From contig NZ_LMFI01000001.1 in assembly GCF_001426745.1 (NCBI RefSeq), forward strand, positions 310,001 through 374,000: 64,000 nucleotides of DNA, written 5' to 3'. A program made the translations under genes and the position numbers. The notes under the pieces were generated by a model. The model was not told the origin of the DNA. It searched no databases and saw only the letters and a program-made list of their open reading frames with translations. This document shows positions 17,330 through 25,874 of this stretch, piece by piece. Within the stretch, counting starts at the first letter, position 1; each line of letters opens with the position of its first letter. Origin of the DNA: Nocardioides sp. Root140 (lineage in GTDB: Bacteria; Actinomycetota; Actinomycetes; Propionibacteriales; Nocardioidaceae).

Positions 17330-18310
17330 TTGGACGCGATCGACGTCCACACCCACTACGTGCCCGCGGGTTGGCCGGACCTGGGTGAGGAGCGGCCGTG
17401 GCTGCGGGTCGACTCCGAGCGTGCGGCGATGATCATGGTCGGCTCGACGGAGTTCCGGCCGGTCTGGTCGAACGCCTGGGACGCCGACGTACGCGTGGCT
17501 GACATGGAGTCCGACGGCGTCGCGAAGCAGGTGGTCTCGCCGACCCCGCTGTTCTTCGGCTACGACCTGCCGGGCGCCGAGGCGGCGAAGGTGGCCCGCA
17601 TCTTCAACGACCTGGCCCTCGAGATCTGTGCGCCGTCCGCGGGGAGGCTGCTGCCGTTCGCACAGGTGCCGCTGCAGGACACCGACGAGGCCTGCCGCGA
17701 GCTCGACCGTTGCCGGGACTCGGGCCACCTCGGGGTCGAGATCGGCAACCACGTGGGAGACCGCGACCTCGACGACGAAGGGGTCGTGACGTTCCTGCAG
17801 CACGCGGCCTCGATCGACATGCCGGTGTTCGTGCACCCGTGGGACATGCCCGAGTCGCCGCGCCTCGACCGGTGGATGGCCCGGTGGTTGACCGGGATGC
17901 CGGCCGAGACCCACCTGTCCGTGCTGGCGATGATCCTCGGCGGCGCGTTCGACCGGCTGCCCGACTCGCTGCGGATCTGCTTCGCGCACGGCGGTGGCTC
18001 CTTCGCGTTCTGGCTGGGACGCCTCGAGAACGCCTGGCACCGCCGGGGCGACCTGGTCGCGAAGTCCGAGCTGCCGCCCTCGTCGTACGTCGACCGGTTC
18101 AGCGTCGACTCCGTGGTCTTCGAGCCCGCGGCGCTGCGGTTGCTGGTCGACACCCTGGGTGCCTCGCAGGTGATGCTCGGCAGCGACTATCCCTACCCAC
18201 TGGGCGAACGGCCGGTCGGCGAGGTGGTGCACCGCGCCGACTTCCTGACCGACCCCGACCGGGCGGCGATCCTCCACGGCAACGCCGAGCGATTCCTCGG
18301 GCTGCCCTGA
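17330..18310 (+). CDS. nbaD: 2-amino-3-carboxymuconate-6-semialdehyde decarboxylase (ACMSD)
   Basis: This amidohydrolase-fold decarboxylase diverts the ring-cleavage product away from quinolinate/NAD and towards catabolism. It shows the metal pair HxH in IDVHTHYVP, then VFVHPWDMPESPRL, CFAHGGGSFAFWLGR and the catalytic aspartate in LGSDYPYPLGE. With a TTG start at 17330 the protein has 326 residues and begins LDAIDVHTHY, the usual N-terminus; GGGGAAGGG lies about ten bases upstream. A GTG at 17294 would overlap haaO by 31 bases and is less likely. Its presence indicates that the cluster is for degradation rather than NAD synthesis. Confidence 0.93.
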   Translation: MDAIDVHTHYVPAGWPDLGEERPWLRVDSERAAMIMVGSTEFRPVWSNAWDADVRVADMESDGVAKQVVSPTPLFFGYDLPGAEAAKVARIFNDLALEICAPSAGRLLPFAQVPLQDTDEACRELDRCRDSGHLGVEIGNHVGDRDLDDEGVVTFLQHAASIDMPVFVHPWDMPESPRLDRWMARWLTGMPAETHLSVLAMILGGAFDRLPDSLRICFAHGGGSFAFWLGRLENAWHRRGDLVAKSELPPSSYVDRFSVDSVVFEPAALRLLVDTLGASQVMLGSDYPYPLGERPVGEVVHRADFLTDPDRAAILHGNAERFLGLP

Positions 18311-18413
18311 CCTGTCTCGCAATCGTCGGATTCCCGGCGCGGGGCAACCTCGTGGCACGGTGGCGCGTGAAACAGTTCGAACAGCGCAATCGTCACCAAC
18401 GGGGAGCAGTGCA

Positions 18414-18830
18414 TTGGACCAGCGGATCAGCCTCGTCACCCTCGCAGTGGCCGACCTCGACGCCACCCGGGCGTTCTACCTCGACGGCCTCGGCTGGACC
18501 GCCGAGATGGACGTGCCCGGTGAGGTGCTGATGATCAAGGCGGGGGAGCACCTCCTGCTCTCCCTGTGGGCCGAGGCCGAGTTCGAGGCCGAGGTCGGCC
18601 CGATCCGGCGCGGTGACGGCGTGGCGCCACTGACCCTGGCCCACAACGTGGCCACCCGCGACGAGGTCGACGCGGTGCTGACCACCGCGCGTGCGGCCGG
18701 CGCCGATCCGGTCAGCGACGCGGTCGAACGCGACTGGGGTGGCTACACCGGCTACTTCGGCGACCCTGACGGCTTCCGGTGGGAGATCGCCTTCAACCCG
18801 GGCGCCGTCGCGGACCTGGTCCTGCCGTGA
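18414..18830 (+). CDS. VOC-family (glyoxalase/bleomycin-resistance fold) protein
   Basis: This 138-residue vicinal-oxygen-chelate protein shows LVTLAVADLDATRAFYLDGLGW in the first beta-alpha-beta module and GYTGYFGDPDGFRWEIAFNP in the second. No substrate can be assigned. The TTG at 18414 is favoured because GGGGAG lies seven bases upstream and the next codons give the standard DQRISLVTL start; a GTG at 18360 in frame is the alternative. It follows nbaD by about 100 bases and may or may not belong to the kynurenine operon. Confidence 0.8.
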   Translation: MDQRISLVTLAVADLDATRAFYLDGLGWTAEMDVPGEVLMIKAGEHLLLSLWAEAEFEAEVGPIRRGDGVAPLTLAHNVATRDEVDAVLTTARAAGADPVSDAVERDWGGYTGYFGDPDGFRWEIAFNPGAVADLVLP

Positions 18831-19819
18831 GGGAGACGATCGCGCCCACGCACGCGATCCTCGGTGTGCTCGCGGGCCTGGTGGTCCTCGTCCTGACCGC
18901 CGGCATCGTCGGCCACCCGGGCACGGACGCCGGTGACGTGTCGGAGATCGCGGTGGCCGGGGCCGCCGCCGAGCCGGGCGCCGAACCCGGCAAGGACAGT
19001 GGCTCCGCACCCGTCATCGCGAAGCTGCCCACGATCCCGGCGCTCCCGCACGGGGGCACCAGGGTCTTCGACGGCCGGATGCTGGTGGCCTACTACGGCA
19101 CGGCCGGCACGCCCGTGCTCGGCGTGCTGGGGGAGACCTCGCCCGAGCAGGCCGTCCGGCGGGTACGCCGAGCGGCCCGGCCGTTCGACCGCCCCGGCAA
19201 GCCGGCCGTACCGGTGATGGAGCTGATCGTGACCGTGGCCGACGGACACCCCGGGCCGGGCCGGGACTTCAGCCACGACATCGACCAATCCGCGGTGGCC
19301 GAGTACGTGCGCGCGGCCCGCCGCCACAAGGTGATGCTCGTGCTCGACCTGCAGACCGGCCGCAGCGACTTCCTGAAGGTCGCCAAGCGCTGGGAGTGGG
19401 CGCTCAAGCACCCGTGGGTCGGCCTCGCGCTCGACCCCGAGTGGCGGATGGGCCGTGGAGACGTGCCGGGTCGTCGCATCGGGTCGGTCAACGCGAGCGA
19501 GGTGAACCGCACCTCGGCCTGGCTCGAGGGGCTGGTCCGTCGTGAACGCCTGCCGCAGAAGATCTTCATGCTCCACCAGTTCCGCCGGGAGATGATCCGC
19601 GGCATCGACCGGGTCAGGGCCCGCCCGCACCTGGCGATGGTGCAGCACGTCGACGGCTTCGGTACGCCGGGCCAGAAGATGTCGACCTACCTCCATGTGG
19701 CGAAGGCGAAGCAGTTCCACATGGGCTTCAAGCTGTTCTACGACGAAGACATCCGCCGCATGTCGGCCGCCAAGGTGCTGCGGATCCGGCCGCGCGTGCA
19801 GTTCGTCAGCTTCCAGTAG
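18827..19819 (+). CDS. Membrane-anchored or secreted protein of unknown function (TIM-barrel-like)
   Basis: The 330-residue protein starts with one hydrophobic segment (THAILGVLAGLVVLVLTAGIVG), then an Ala/Gly/Pro linker, then a globular domain with MLVAYYGTAGTPVLGVLGE, PVMELIVTVADG, YVRAARRHKVMLVLDLQTGRS, HPWVGLALDPEWRM and KIFMLHQFRREMI. The alternation of strands and helices, each strand ending in an acidic or polar residue, suggests a glycosidase-like barrel, but I do not recognise a named family. The GTG at 18827 overlaps the VOC stop (GTGA). The conserved-looking LALDPEWRM acidic pair is the best candidate for an active site. Confidence 0.75.
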   Translation: MRETIAPTHAILGVLAGLVVLVLTAGIVGHPGTDAGDVSEIAVAGAAAEPGAEPGKDSGSAPVIAKLPTIPALPHGGTRVFDGRMLVAYYGTAGTPVLGVLGETSPEQAVRRVRRAARPFDRPGKPAVPVMELIVTVADGHPGPGRDFSHDIDQSAVAEYVRAARRHKVMLVLDLQTGRSDFLKVAKRWEWALKHPWVGLALDPEWRMGRGDVPGRRIGSVNASEVNRTSAWLEGLVRRERLPQKIFMLHQFRREMIRGIDRVRARPHLAMVQHVDGFGTPGQKMSTYLHVAKAKQFHMGFKLFYDEDIRRMSAAKVLRIRPRVQFVSFQ

Positions 19820-19873
19820 CCGCCGCGGTTTACTCGGTGGCCTGCCGACCACCGCGGTGACATGCTGGCGCGC

Positions 19874-20920
19874 ATGCCTTCCGTCCCTGACACACGCCGT
19901 CCGCAGCTGCAGTTCCCGCGCCCGTTGAAGCCCGGCGACCTGATCGGGGTGACCTCGCCCTCGAGCGGCGTCGACGCTCGCATGCAGCCTCGGCTCGAGG
20001 TCGCCCTGGCCGACCTGCGCCGGCGCGGGTACGACGTACGCGTCGGCGAGTGCATGTCCGGCGACCGGCACGTCTCGGCGCCCAAGCAGCAGCGCGCCGA
20101 CGAGCTGACCGCGATGCTGCTCGACCCGGAGATCCGTGCGGTTGCGCCGCCGTGGGGCGGCGAGCTGGCGATCGACCTGCTCGACCTGGTCGACTGGGAC
20201 GCCCTCGCCGCGGCCGAGCCGACGTGGTTGGTGGGCTACTCCGACATGACCACGGTGATGCTGCCGCTGACCCTGCGTTCTGGTTGGGCCACCCTGCACG
20301 GTGCGAACCTGATGGACTCGCCGTACACCCCGCCGGAGGGGCTGCTGCACTGGACCGACGTCGCCGCGGCGAACGGGCCCGTGGTGCAGCGCAGCCCGGG
20401 GCGCTACCGCACGGCCGCGCACGGCGACTACGTCGGCAACCCGGGGGTGAACACCTTCGACCTCGACGGGGAGGGCGGGTGGAGCGTGCTCGGTGGTGGC
20501 AACCTCGAGGTGGGTGGCCGGCTGATCGGCGGCTGCGTCGAGACGCTGGGCGCGATCTCCGGCACGCCGTACGCCGACGTCGCCGGCTTCGGGCGCGACC
20601 ATGCCGACGACGGGCTGATCGTCTATCTCGAGGCCTGCGACTTCGGTGCCTACGACGTGGCCCGGATCCTCCACGGCTTCCGGCTGGCCGGCTGGTTCGA
20701 CGAGGCGTCGGCGATCCTGATCGGCCGCACCCCGGCACCTGCGTCGGGCGACTTCACCCAGCACGACGCCGTCGCCGACGCGCTCGGCGGCCTCGACATC
20801 CCCGTCGTGCTCGACGTCGACTGCGGCCACGTCGCACCGTTCATGCCGCTGGTCAACGGCGCCGACACCCGCATCGTCGTCCACAACGGCCAGGGCGAGG
20901 TGTCGCAGACCCTTGCGTGA
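19874..20920 (+). CDS. S66-family peptidase (LD-carboxypeptidase / MccF-like)
   Basis: This 348-residue serine peptidase has the nucleophile in LVGYSDMTTVML (Ser123), RPGDLIGVTSPSS-type N-terminal strand (PLKPGDLIGVTSPSSGVD), LIGGCVETLG and LIVYLEACDFGAYDVARILHGFRL. Members cleave murein LD-bonds or detoxify microcin-C-type peptide nucleotides; the length and end resemble the MccF-like branch. No signal peptide is seen, which favours a cytoplasmic role. The ATG at 19874 follows CATGCT by seven bases, as at the pterin dehydratase gene; an ATG at 19862 is the other in-frame choice. Confidence 0.85.
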   Translation: MPSVPDTRRPQLQFPRPLKPGDLIGVTSPSSGVDARMQPRLEVALADLRRRGYDVRVGECMSGDRHVSAPKQQRADELTAMLLDPEIRAVAPPWGGELAIDLLDLVDWDALAAAEPTWLVGYSDMTTVMLPLTLRSGWATLHGANLMDSPYTPPEGLLHWTDVAAANGPVVQRSPGRYRTAAHGDYVGNPGVNTFDLDGEGGWSVLGGGNLEVGGRLIGGCVETLGAISGTPYADVAGFGRDHADDGLIVYLEACDFGAYDVARILHGFRLAGWFDEASAILIGRTPAPASGDFTQHDAVADALGGLDIPVVLDVDCGHVAPFMPLVNGADTRIVVHNGQGEVSQTLA

Positions 20921-20924
20921 TCAC

Positions 20925-20930
20925 TAGTCT
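20925..20930 (+). promoter_or_regulatory. -10 hexamer, leaderless
   Basis: TAGTCT ends seven bases before the GTG at 20938. Confidence 0.45.
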
Positions 20931-20937
20931 CGAGATC

Positions 20938-21639
20938 GTGAGCGATGTGCAGGGCAACGACGAGCAGCCCGTCGGGCCCCCGGTGCCCGACTGGCACGGG
21001 TGCCCCTTCCCGGACGTCGCGGTCCTGAAGGGCCGCTGGTGCCGGGTCGAGCCCTTGCTGCCCGAGCACGCCGACGAGCTGTACGACGAGCTGTGCGGGC
21101 CCGACGACGACTCGCTGTGGACCTACCTCCCACGTGAGAAGCCGCTCGACCGGGCCGACTTCGCCGCACACGTCGAAGCGCGGTCGGAGGCGACCGACTC
21201 GGTGACGGTCGTGGTGCGCGACGGCTCGGGCGTGGCCGCCGGCATGCTCAGCCTGATGCGCATCGACCGGGCCAACGGCTCGGTCGAGATCGGGTGGATC
21301 GTGCTGGGCCGTCGCCTGCAGCGCACGACGGCGGCCACCGAGGCGCAGTTCCTGCTGGCCCGGCACGTGTTCTCGCTGGGCTACCGGCGCTACGAGTGGA
21401 AGTGCGACGCACTCAACGAACCTTCGCGGAAGGCTGCCGCCCGACTCGGTTTCACCTACGAGGGACGCTTCCGCCAGGCGCTGGTCTACAAGGACCGCAA
21501 CCGCGACACCGACTGGTTCTCGATCACCGACGGTGAGTGGCCCGCGCTCGAGTCGGCGTACCTCGCCTGGCTCGACCCGGCCAACCACGACGGCGGCCGG
21601 CAGGTGCGCACGCTGGGGGAGATCCGCGCGGCCGGGTGA
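20938..21639 (+). CDS. GNAT-family N-acetyltransferase (RimJ/RimL-like)
   Basis: This 233-residue acetyltransferase resembles the RimJ/RimL subgroup. It shows LKGRWCRVEPLLPEHADELYDEL, the core EIGWIVLGRRLQRTTAATEAQFLLARHVF and the acceptor-side motif YRRYEWKCDALNEPSRKAAARLGFTYEGRFRQALVYKDRNRDTDWFS. The acceptor is unknown. Start is the GTG at 20938, 17 bases after the peptidase stop and directly behind a TAGTCT box; the frame is open far upstream but antisense-like. Confidence 0.88.
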   Translation: MSDVQGNDEQPVGPPVPDWHGCPFPDVAVLKGRWCRVEPLLPEHADELYDELCGPDDDSLWTYLPREKPLDRADFAAHVEARSEATDSVTVVVRDGSGVAAGMLSLMRIDRANGSVEIGWIVLGRRLQRTTAATEAQFLLARHVFSLGYRRYEWKCDALNEPSRKAAARLGFTYEGRFRQALVYKDRNRDTDWFSITDGEWPALESAYLAWLDPANHDGGRQVRTLGEIRAAG

Positions 21640-21679
21640 GTCTCCCGCCGGTGCCCTCCCGAGTGGCATGCTGGGCACC

Positions 21680-21982
21680 ATGAGCGAGAAGCTGACTGAT
21701 CAGCAGGTGCTCGATGCAGGACTCACCGGCTGGGCCACGCACGACGACGCACTCCACGTCCGGTTCGACACCGGCGATTTCGCCAAGGCACTGGCGCTGG
21801 TCGACGCGATCGGCGCGGTCGCCGAGGAGCTGAACCACCACCCCGACCTCGAGCTCGGCTGGGGGCGGGTGGAGGTGCACCTGACCAGCCACGACGTCGG
21901 TGGCATCACCGGGCGTGATCTCACCCTGGCCCGACGCATCGACGAGCTCGCGACGGAGGCCGGCGTACGCGCGTCGCCCTGA
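21680..21982 (+). CDS. 4a-hydroxytetrahydrobiopterin dehydratase-like protein
   Basis: This 100-residue protein has the pterin-4a-carbinolamine dehydratase signature EELNHHPDLELGWGRVEVHLTSHDVGGITGRDLTLARRID, including the histidine pair and the following histidine of the active site. It would recycle a hydroxylated pterin cofactor or act in molybdopterin-related metabolism; no pterin-dependent hydroxylase is nearby. ATG at 21680, with CATGCT seven bases upstream and no ribosome-binding site. Confidence 0.88.
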   Translation: MSEKLTDQQVLDAGLTGWATHDDALHVRFDTGDFAKALALVDAIGAVAEELNHHPDLELGWGRVEVHLTSHDVGGITGRDLTLARRIDELATEAGVRASP

Positions 21983-22071
21983 GCGCCATATGCTGGGACT
22001 CGGGTACCACGATGTGGGATTACTGTTGTACTTGGTTGACGCCGGCGGGCGTCGGCAGCGAACGTAGGCGC

Positions 22072-22113
22072 ATGCGCAAGGACCTTCTTGTATGCACGCG
22101 ACGCGTGAGTTGA
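22072..22113 (+). CDS. ilvB leader peptide (13 aa, Leu-Leu-Val)
   Basis: The short frame ATG...TGA encodes MRKDLLVCTRRVS. The consecutive Leu-Leu-Val codons are the products of the downstream pathway. It is preceded by AACGTAGG and followed at once by the stem-loops of an attenuator, so ribosome stalling at scarce Leu/Val tRNA would alter RNA folding. Its codons 10-13 are part of the first stem. Confidence 0.8.
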   Translation: MRKDLLVCTRRVS

Positions 22114-22176
22114 GACCACACAGGTCTCATCGCCCACGCGTCATCCCCTCGTTGCCGAAACCGGCCGGGGGGTTTT
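22100..22176 (+). terminator. ilvB transcription attenuator
   Basis: A long stem pairs GACGCGTG (22100-22107) and TGAGACC (22111-22117) with GGTCTCA (22123-22129) and CACGCGTC (22135-22142). A second hairpin pairs CCCC (22145-22148) and GCCG (22154-22157) with CGGC (22162-22165) and GGGG (22167-22170), then runs into GG and six T. This is the leader-peptide / pause-stem / intrinsic-terminator layout of classical attenuation, known for actinobacterial ilvB genes. Confidence 0.8.
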
Positions 22177-22212
22177 TTGTTGCAGTCGAACCCATGAGGA
22201 CAGGAAGCAAGG

Positions 22213-23973
22213 ATGAGCGAGCAGGGCGAGACCGGGGCACAGGTCACCGGTGCCCAGAGCCTGATCAAGTCGCTGGAGAGCGCGGGCGTCGAGAACATCT
22301 TCGGCATTCCGGGAGGCGCGATCCTCCCGGCGTACGACCCGCTCTTCGACAGCAAGATCCGCCACATCCTCGTACGCCACGAGCAGGGTGCCGGCCACGC
22401 TGCGCAGGGGTACGCCGCGGCCACGGGCAAGGTCGGCGTCTGCATGGCGACCTCTGGCCCGGGTGCGACCAACCTGGTCACCCCGATCGCCGACGCGCAC
22501 ATGGACTCGCTGCCGATGGTCGCGGTGACCGGACAGGTCGGCGCCGCGCAGATCGGCACCGACGCCTTCCAGGAAGCCGACATCCGCGGCATCACGATGC
22601 CGATCACCAAGCACAACTTCCTGATCACCGACCCGGCCCAGATCCCGCAGACTGTGGCCGAGGCGTTCCACATCGCCTCGACCGGTCGCCCCGGCCCGGT
22701 CCTGGTCGACGTGGCCAAGTCCGCGCTGCAGGCGATGACCACGTTCCAGTGGCCGACCGAGCTGAACCTGCCCGGCTACCGCCCGGTGACCCGGCCGCAC
22801 AGCAAGCAGATCCGTGAGGCCTCCAAGCTGATCCTCGAGGCTCGTCGCCCGGTGCTGTACGTCGGCGGCGGCGTGATCCGCGCAGGTGCCTCCAAGGAGC
22901 TGCGCGTGCTGGCCGAGGCGACCGGCATGCCCGTCGTGACCACGTTGATGGCCCGGGGAGCGTTCCCCGACAGCCACGTGCAGCACCTCGGCATGCCCGG
23001 CATGCACGGCACCGTCGCGGCGGTGGCCGGCCTGCAGAAGAGCGACCTGATCATCAGCCTGGGTGCCCGCTTCGACGACCGGGTGACCGGCAACCTCGAC
23101 TCGTTCGCACCCGGCGCCAAGGTGATCCACGCCGACATCGACCCGGCCGAGATCGGCAAGAACCGCCACGCCGACGTGCCGATCGTGGGTGACTGCCGCG
23201 AGGTGATCGCCGACCTGATCATCGCGCTCAACGCCGAGGCGGAGCAGGGCAACCGTGGCGACTACGAGGCCTGGGTCGGGTTCCTGGCCGGCATCAAGAA
23301 GCAGTACCCGCTGGCCTACGACACCCCGCCGAACGGCGCCCTCGCCCCGCAGTACGTCCTCGAGCGCCTGGGCAAGATCGCCGGGCCCGAGGCGATCTAC
23401 TGCTCGGGGGTCGGGCAGCACCAGATGTGGGCCGCCCACTTCGTCGGCTACGAGAACCCGAACACCTGGCTCAACTCCGGAGGCCTCGGCACCATGGGCT
23501 TCGCGGTGCCTGCCGCCATGGGGGCCAAGGTCGGCATGCCCGACAGCACCGTCTGGGCGATCGACGGCGACGGGTGCTTCCAGATGACCAACCAGGAGCT
23601 GGCCACCTGTGCGATCAACGACATCCCGATCAAGGTGGCGGTGATCAACAACGAGTCGCTCGGCATGGTGCGCCAGTGGCAGACGTTGTTCTACAACGAG
23701 CGCTACTCCAACACCGACCTGCACAGCAAGCGGATCCCCGACTTCGTGAAGCTCGCAGACGCCTACGGCTGTGTCGGCCTGGCCTGCGACTCGCCCGACG
23801 ACGTGGACGCCACGATCGAGAAGGCGATGTCGATCGACGACCAGCCGGTCGTCGTCGACTTCCGGGTCCACCGCGACGCCATGGTGTGGCCGATGGTGGC
23901 CGCCGGCACCAGCAACGACGAGATCAAGTACGCCCGGGACCTGGCTCCCCAGTTCGATGAGGATGACCTGTGA
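22213..23973 (+). CDS. ilvB: Acetolactate synthase large (catalytic) subunit
   Basis: This ThDP- and FAD-dependent enzyme makes acetolactate and acetohydroxybutyrate, the first common step of valine, leucine and isoleucine synthesis. The 586 residues include [20 protein letters not shown], the ThDP-activating glutamate in [14 protein letters not shown], and the cofactor-binding block [32 protein letters not shown]. The ATG at 22213 has GGAAGCAAGG upstream. It is preceded by a complete attenuator and overlaps ilvN by GTGA, so ilvB-ilvN-ilvC form a coordinated group. Confidence 0.98.
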   Translation: MSEQGETGAQVTGAQSLIKSLESAGVENIFGIPGGAILPAYDPLFDSKIRHILVRHEQGAGHAAQGYAAATGKVGVCMATSGPGATNLVTPIADAHMDSLPMVAVTGQVGAAQIGTDAFQEADIRGITMPITKHNFLITDPAQIPQTVAEAFHIASTGRPGPVLVDVAKSALQAMTTFQWPTELNLPGYRPVTRPHSKQIREASKLILEARRPVLYVGGGVIRAGASKELRVLAEATGMPVVTTLMARGAFPDSHVQHLGMPGMHGTVAAVAGLQKSDLIISLGARFDDRVTGNLDSFAPGAKVIHADIDPAEIGKNRHADVPIVGDCREVIADLIIALNAEAEQGNRGDYEAWVGFLAGIKKQYPLAYDTPPNGALAPQYVLERLGKIAGPEAIYCSGVGQHQMWAAHFVGYENPNTWLNSGGLGTMGFAVPAAMGAKVGMPDSTVWAIDGDGCFQMTNQELATCAINDIPIKVAVINNESLGMVRQWQTLFYNERYSNTDLHSKRIPDFVKLADAYGCVGLACDSPDDVDATIEKAMSIDDQPVVVDFRVHRDAMVWPMVAAGTSNDEIKYARDLAPQFDEDDL

Positions 23974-24509
23974 GCAAGCACACCCTGTCCGTCCTGGTCG
24001 AGAACAAGCCGGGCGTCCTGGCCCGGATCGCCGGCCTCTTCAGCCGCCGCGGCTTCAACATCGACAGCCTCGCGGTCGGCCCGACCGAGAGTCCCGACGT
24101 GTCCCGCATGACGATCGTGGTCTCGGTCGACGAGAGCCCGCTCGAGCAGGTCACCAAGCAGCTCAACAAGCTGATCGAGGTGATCAAGATCGTCGAGCTC
24201 GACGGCTCGTCCTCGATCAGCCGCGAGCTGCTGCTGGTCAAGGTCCGCGCCGACGCCGAGACGCGCGGCCAGGTCCTCGACGCCGTCCAGCTGTTCAAGG
24301 CCAAGGTGGTCGACGTCGCCACCGACGCCCTGACCATCCAGGTCACCGGCAATGCCGACAAGCTGGGCGACTTCCTGCGGGTCCTCGAGCCGTTCGGGGT
24401 CCGTGAGATCGTGCAGTCCGGCATGGTCGCCATCGGTCGTGGCTCCCGCTCGATCTCCGAGCGCAACCTGCGCCCGGTCGCCGTACCGGCCCCGCCGCCG
24501 GCCGTCTGA
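23970..24509 (+). CDS. ilvN: Acetolactate synthase small (regulatory) subunit
   Basis: This is the ACT-domain partner that stimulates IlvB and confers feedback inhibition by branched-chain amino acids. The 179 residues start [37 protein letters not shown], with the glycine-rich effector loop, and end with the ALSS-type C-terminal domain ([19 protein letters not shown]). The start is a GTG overlapping the ilvB stop. Length is slightly above the usual 165-170 because of an Ala/Pro tail. Confidence 0.97.
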   Translation: MSKHTLSVLVENKPGVLARIAGLFSRRGFNIDSLAVGPTESPDVSRMTIVVSVDESPLEQVTKQLNKLIEVIKIVELDGSSSISRELLLVKVRADAETRGQVLDAVQLFKAKVVDVATDALTIQVTGNADKLGDFLRVLEPFGVREIVQSGMVAIGRGSRSISERNLRPVAVPAPPPAV

Positions 24510-24523
24510 ACCACCCGTCCCCG

Positions 24524-24597
24524 CCCGGTGTAACGCGGGGTTACGGTCGCTCCACACGCGTCATGACACCGCACCACCGTCAACACCACCGCACAAG
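24524..24597 (-). repeat. 74-bp interspersed repeat, copy B
   Basis: Reverse-oriented copy of the element at 10383-10456, holding the complement of ACGCGTGTGGAGCGAC and of GTAACCCCGCGTT. It fills the gap between ilvN and ilvC, so it is probably transcribed within the ilv operon. Confidence 0.85.
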
Positions 24598-24640
24598 TCC
24601 CCAAGATCCAAGCTCAACACCAACCTGAAGGAGAGCCCCA

Positions 24641-25666
24641 GTGGCTGAGATGTACTACGACGACGACGCCGACCTGTCCCTGATCCAGGGCAAGAATGTC
24701 GCGGTCATCGGCTACGGCAGCCAGGGCCACGCGCACGCGCTCAACCTGCGCGACTCGGGCGTCGACGTGCGCATTGGCCTGCAGCCCGGCTCCAAGAGCC
24801 GCGCCAAGGCGGAGGACGAGGGCCTGCGCGTGCTGACCCCCGCCGAGGCCGTCGAGGAGTCCGACGTCGTCGTGATCCTCGCCCCCGACCAGCACCAGCG
24901 CAAGCTGTACGCCGAGGAGATCGAGCCGCACCTCACCGAGGGCGACACCCTGGTCTTCGGCCACGGCTTCAACATCCGCTTCGGCTACATCAAGGCGCCG
25001 GCCGGCGTCGACGTGATCATGGTCGCGCCCAAGGCGCCGGGTCACACCGTGCGTCGTGAGTACGTCGCGGGTCGCGGCATCCCCGACATCATCGCGGTCG
25101 AGCAGGACGCCTCCGGCAATGCCTGGGACCTCGCGAAGTCCTACGCCAAGGCCATCGGCGGCACCCGCGCCGGCGTCATCAAGACCACCTTCACCGAGGA
25201 GACCGAGACCGACCTGTTCGGTGAGCAGGCCGTGCTCTGTGGCGGCATGTCGCACCTCGTGCAGGCGGGCTTCGAGACCCTGACCGAGGCCGGCTACCAG
25301 CCCGAGATCGCCTACTTCGAGGTGCTCCACGAGCTCAAGCTGATCGTCGACCTGATGTGGGAGGGCGGCATCGCCAAGCAGCGCTGGTCGATCTCAGACA
25401 CCGCCGAGTACGGCGACTACGTCAGCGGCCCGCGGGTCGTGTCGCCCGACGTCAAGGAGTCGATGAAGGCGATCCTGGCCGACATCCAGAGCGGCGCGTT
25501 CGCGCAGCGGTTCATCGACGACCAGGACAACGGCGCCAAGGAGTTCAACGAGCTGCGCGAGAAGGAGGCCGGTCACCCGATCGAGGCCACCGGCAAGACC
25601 CTGCGCGCCCAGTTCGCCTGGTCGCAGGCGGACGACGACTACACCGAGGGTTCCGCAGCACGCTGA
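24641..25666 (+). CDS. ilvC: Ketol-acid reductoisomerase (NADP+), class I
   Basis: This enzyme isomerises and reduces acetolactate or acetohydroxybutyrate to the dihydroxy acids used by IlvD. The 341 residues match the short class I enzyme: NADPH-binding [35 protein letters not shown], and the metal/substrate residues in [19 protein letters not shown] and [18 protein letters not shown]. It starts with GTG behind a strong GAAGGAGAG. It lies 131 bases after ilvN. Confidence 0.98.
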   Translation: MAEMYYDDDADLSLIQGKNVAVIGYGSQGHAHALNLRDSGVDVRIGLQPGSKSRAKAEDEGLRVLTPAEAVEESDVVVILAPDQHQRKLYAEEIEPHLTEGDTLVFGHGFNIRFGYIKAPAGVDVIMVAPKAPGHTVRREYVAGRGIPDIIAVEQDASGNAWDLAKSYAKAIGGTRAGVIKTTFTEETETDLFGEQAVLCGGMSHLVQAGFETLTEAGYQPEIAYFEVLHELKLIVDLMWEGGIAKQRWSISDTAEYGDYVSGPRVVSPDVKESMKAILADIQSGAFAQRFIDDQDNGAKEFNELREKEAGHPIEATGKTLRAQFAWSQADDDYTEGSAAR

Positions 25667-25670
25667 TCCT

Positions 25671-25800
25671 GCGCCAACCGCGTGCTCTTGATGCGCCAAC
25701 CGTGGGTTCTTGATGTCCGAACACCGGATTGTTGATCCGGTCGAGGACGACGTACGTCAAGAACCCACGGTTCGAGGCGCAAGAATCCACGGTTCGCGAT
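25671..25800. repeat. Array of AACCGTGG-type repeats between ilvC and efeU
   Basis: Two direct units (25671-25692 and 25693-25714, GCGCCAACCG...CTTGAT), one diverged unit (25715-25737), then two units in reverse orientation (25756-25774 and 25777-25798, ending CCCACGGTTCG and TCCACGGTTCG). The opposed units can fold into a hairpin after ilvC, so the array may act as its terminator. Confidence 0.85.
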
Positions 25801-25833
25801 GAGGAGTCGCACGTTCCTGTTTCGCTCCTCGAC

Positions 25834-25852
25834 CAAGGTTAGGCACTCCTAA
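25834..25852. promoter_or_regulatory. DtxR/IdeR-type iron box upstream of efeU
   Basis: CAAGGTTAGGCACTCCTAA matches the 19-bp DtxR/IdeR consensus (TTAGGTTAGGCTAACCTAA) at 15 positions and keeps the TTAGG...CCTAA symmetry. It overlaps the -35 region of the promoter whose -10 is at 25863, so iron-loaded DtxR should block transcription of efeUOB. Family knowledge plus location; no experiment. Confidence 0.75.
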
Positions 25853-25862
25853 GGCGCAGGCG

Positions 25863-25868
25863 TATTCT
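25863..25868 (+). promoter_or_regulatory. -10 hexamer for efeU, leaderless
   Basis: TATTCT ends six bases before the GTG start at 25875, and there is no Shine-Dalgarno sequence. Confidence 0.6.
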
Positions 25869-25874
25869 GCGTCC

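Noticed and set aside
20050-20937. N-terminal extension of the GNAT gene
   Set aside because: The open frame lies inside the S66 peptidase gene in another phase; the GTG at 20938 behind TAGTCT is the credible start.
22021-22212. T-box or riboswitch upstream of ilvB
   Set aside because: No T-box sequence is visible; the leader peptide plus terminator explains the region fully.
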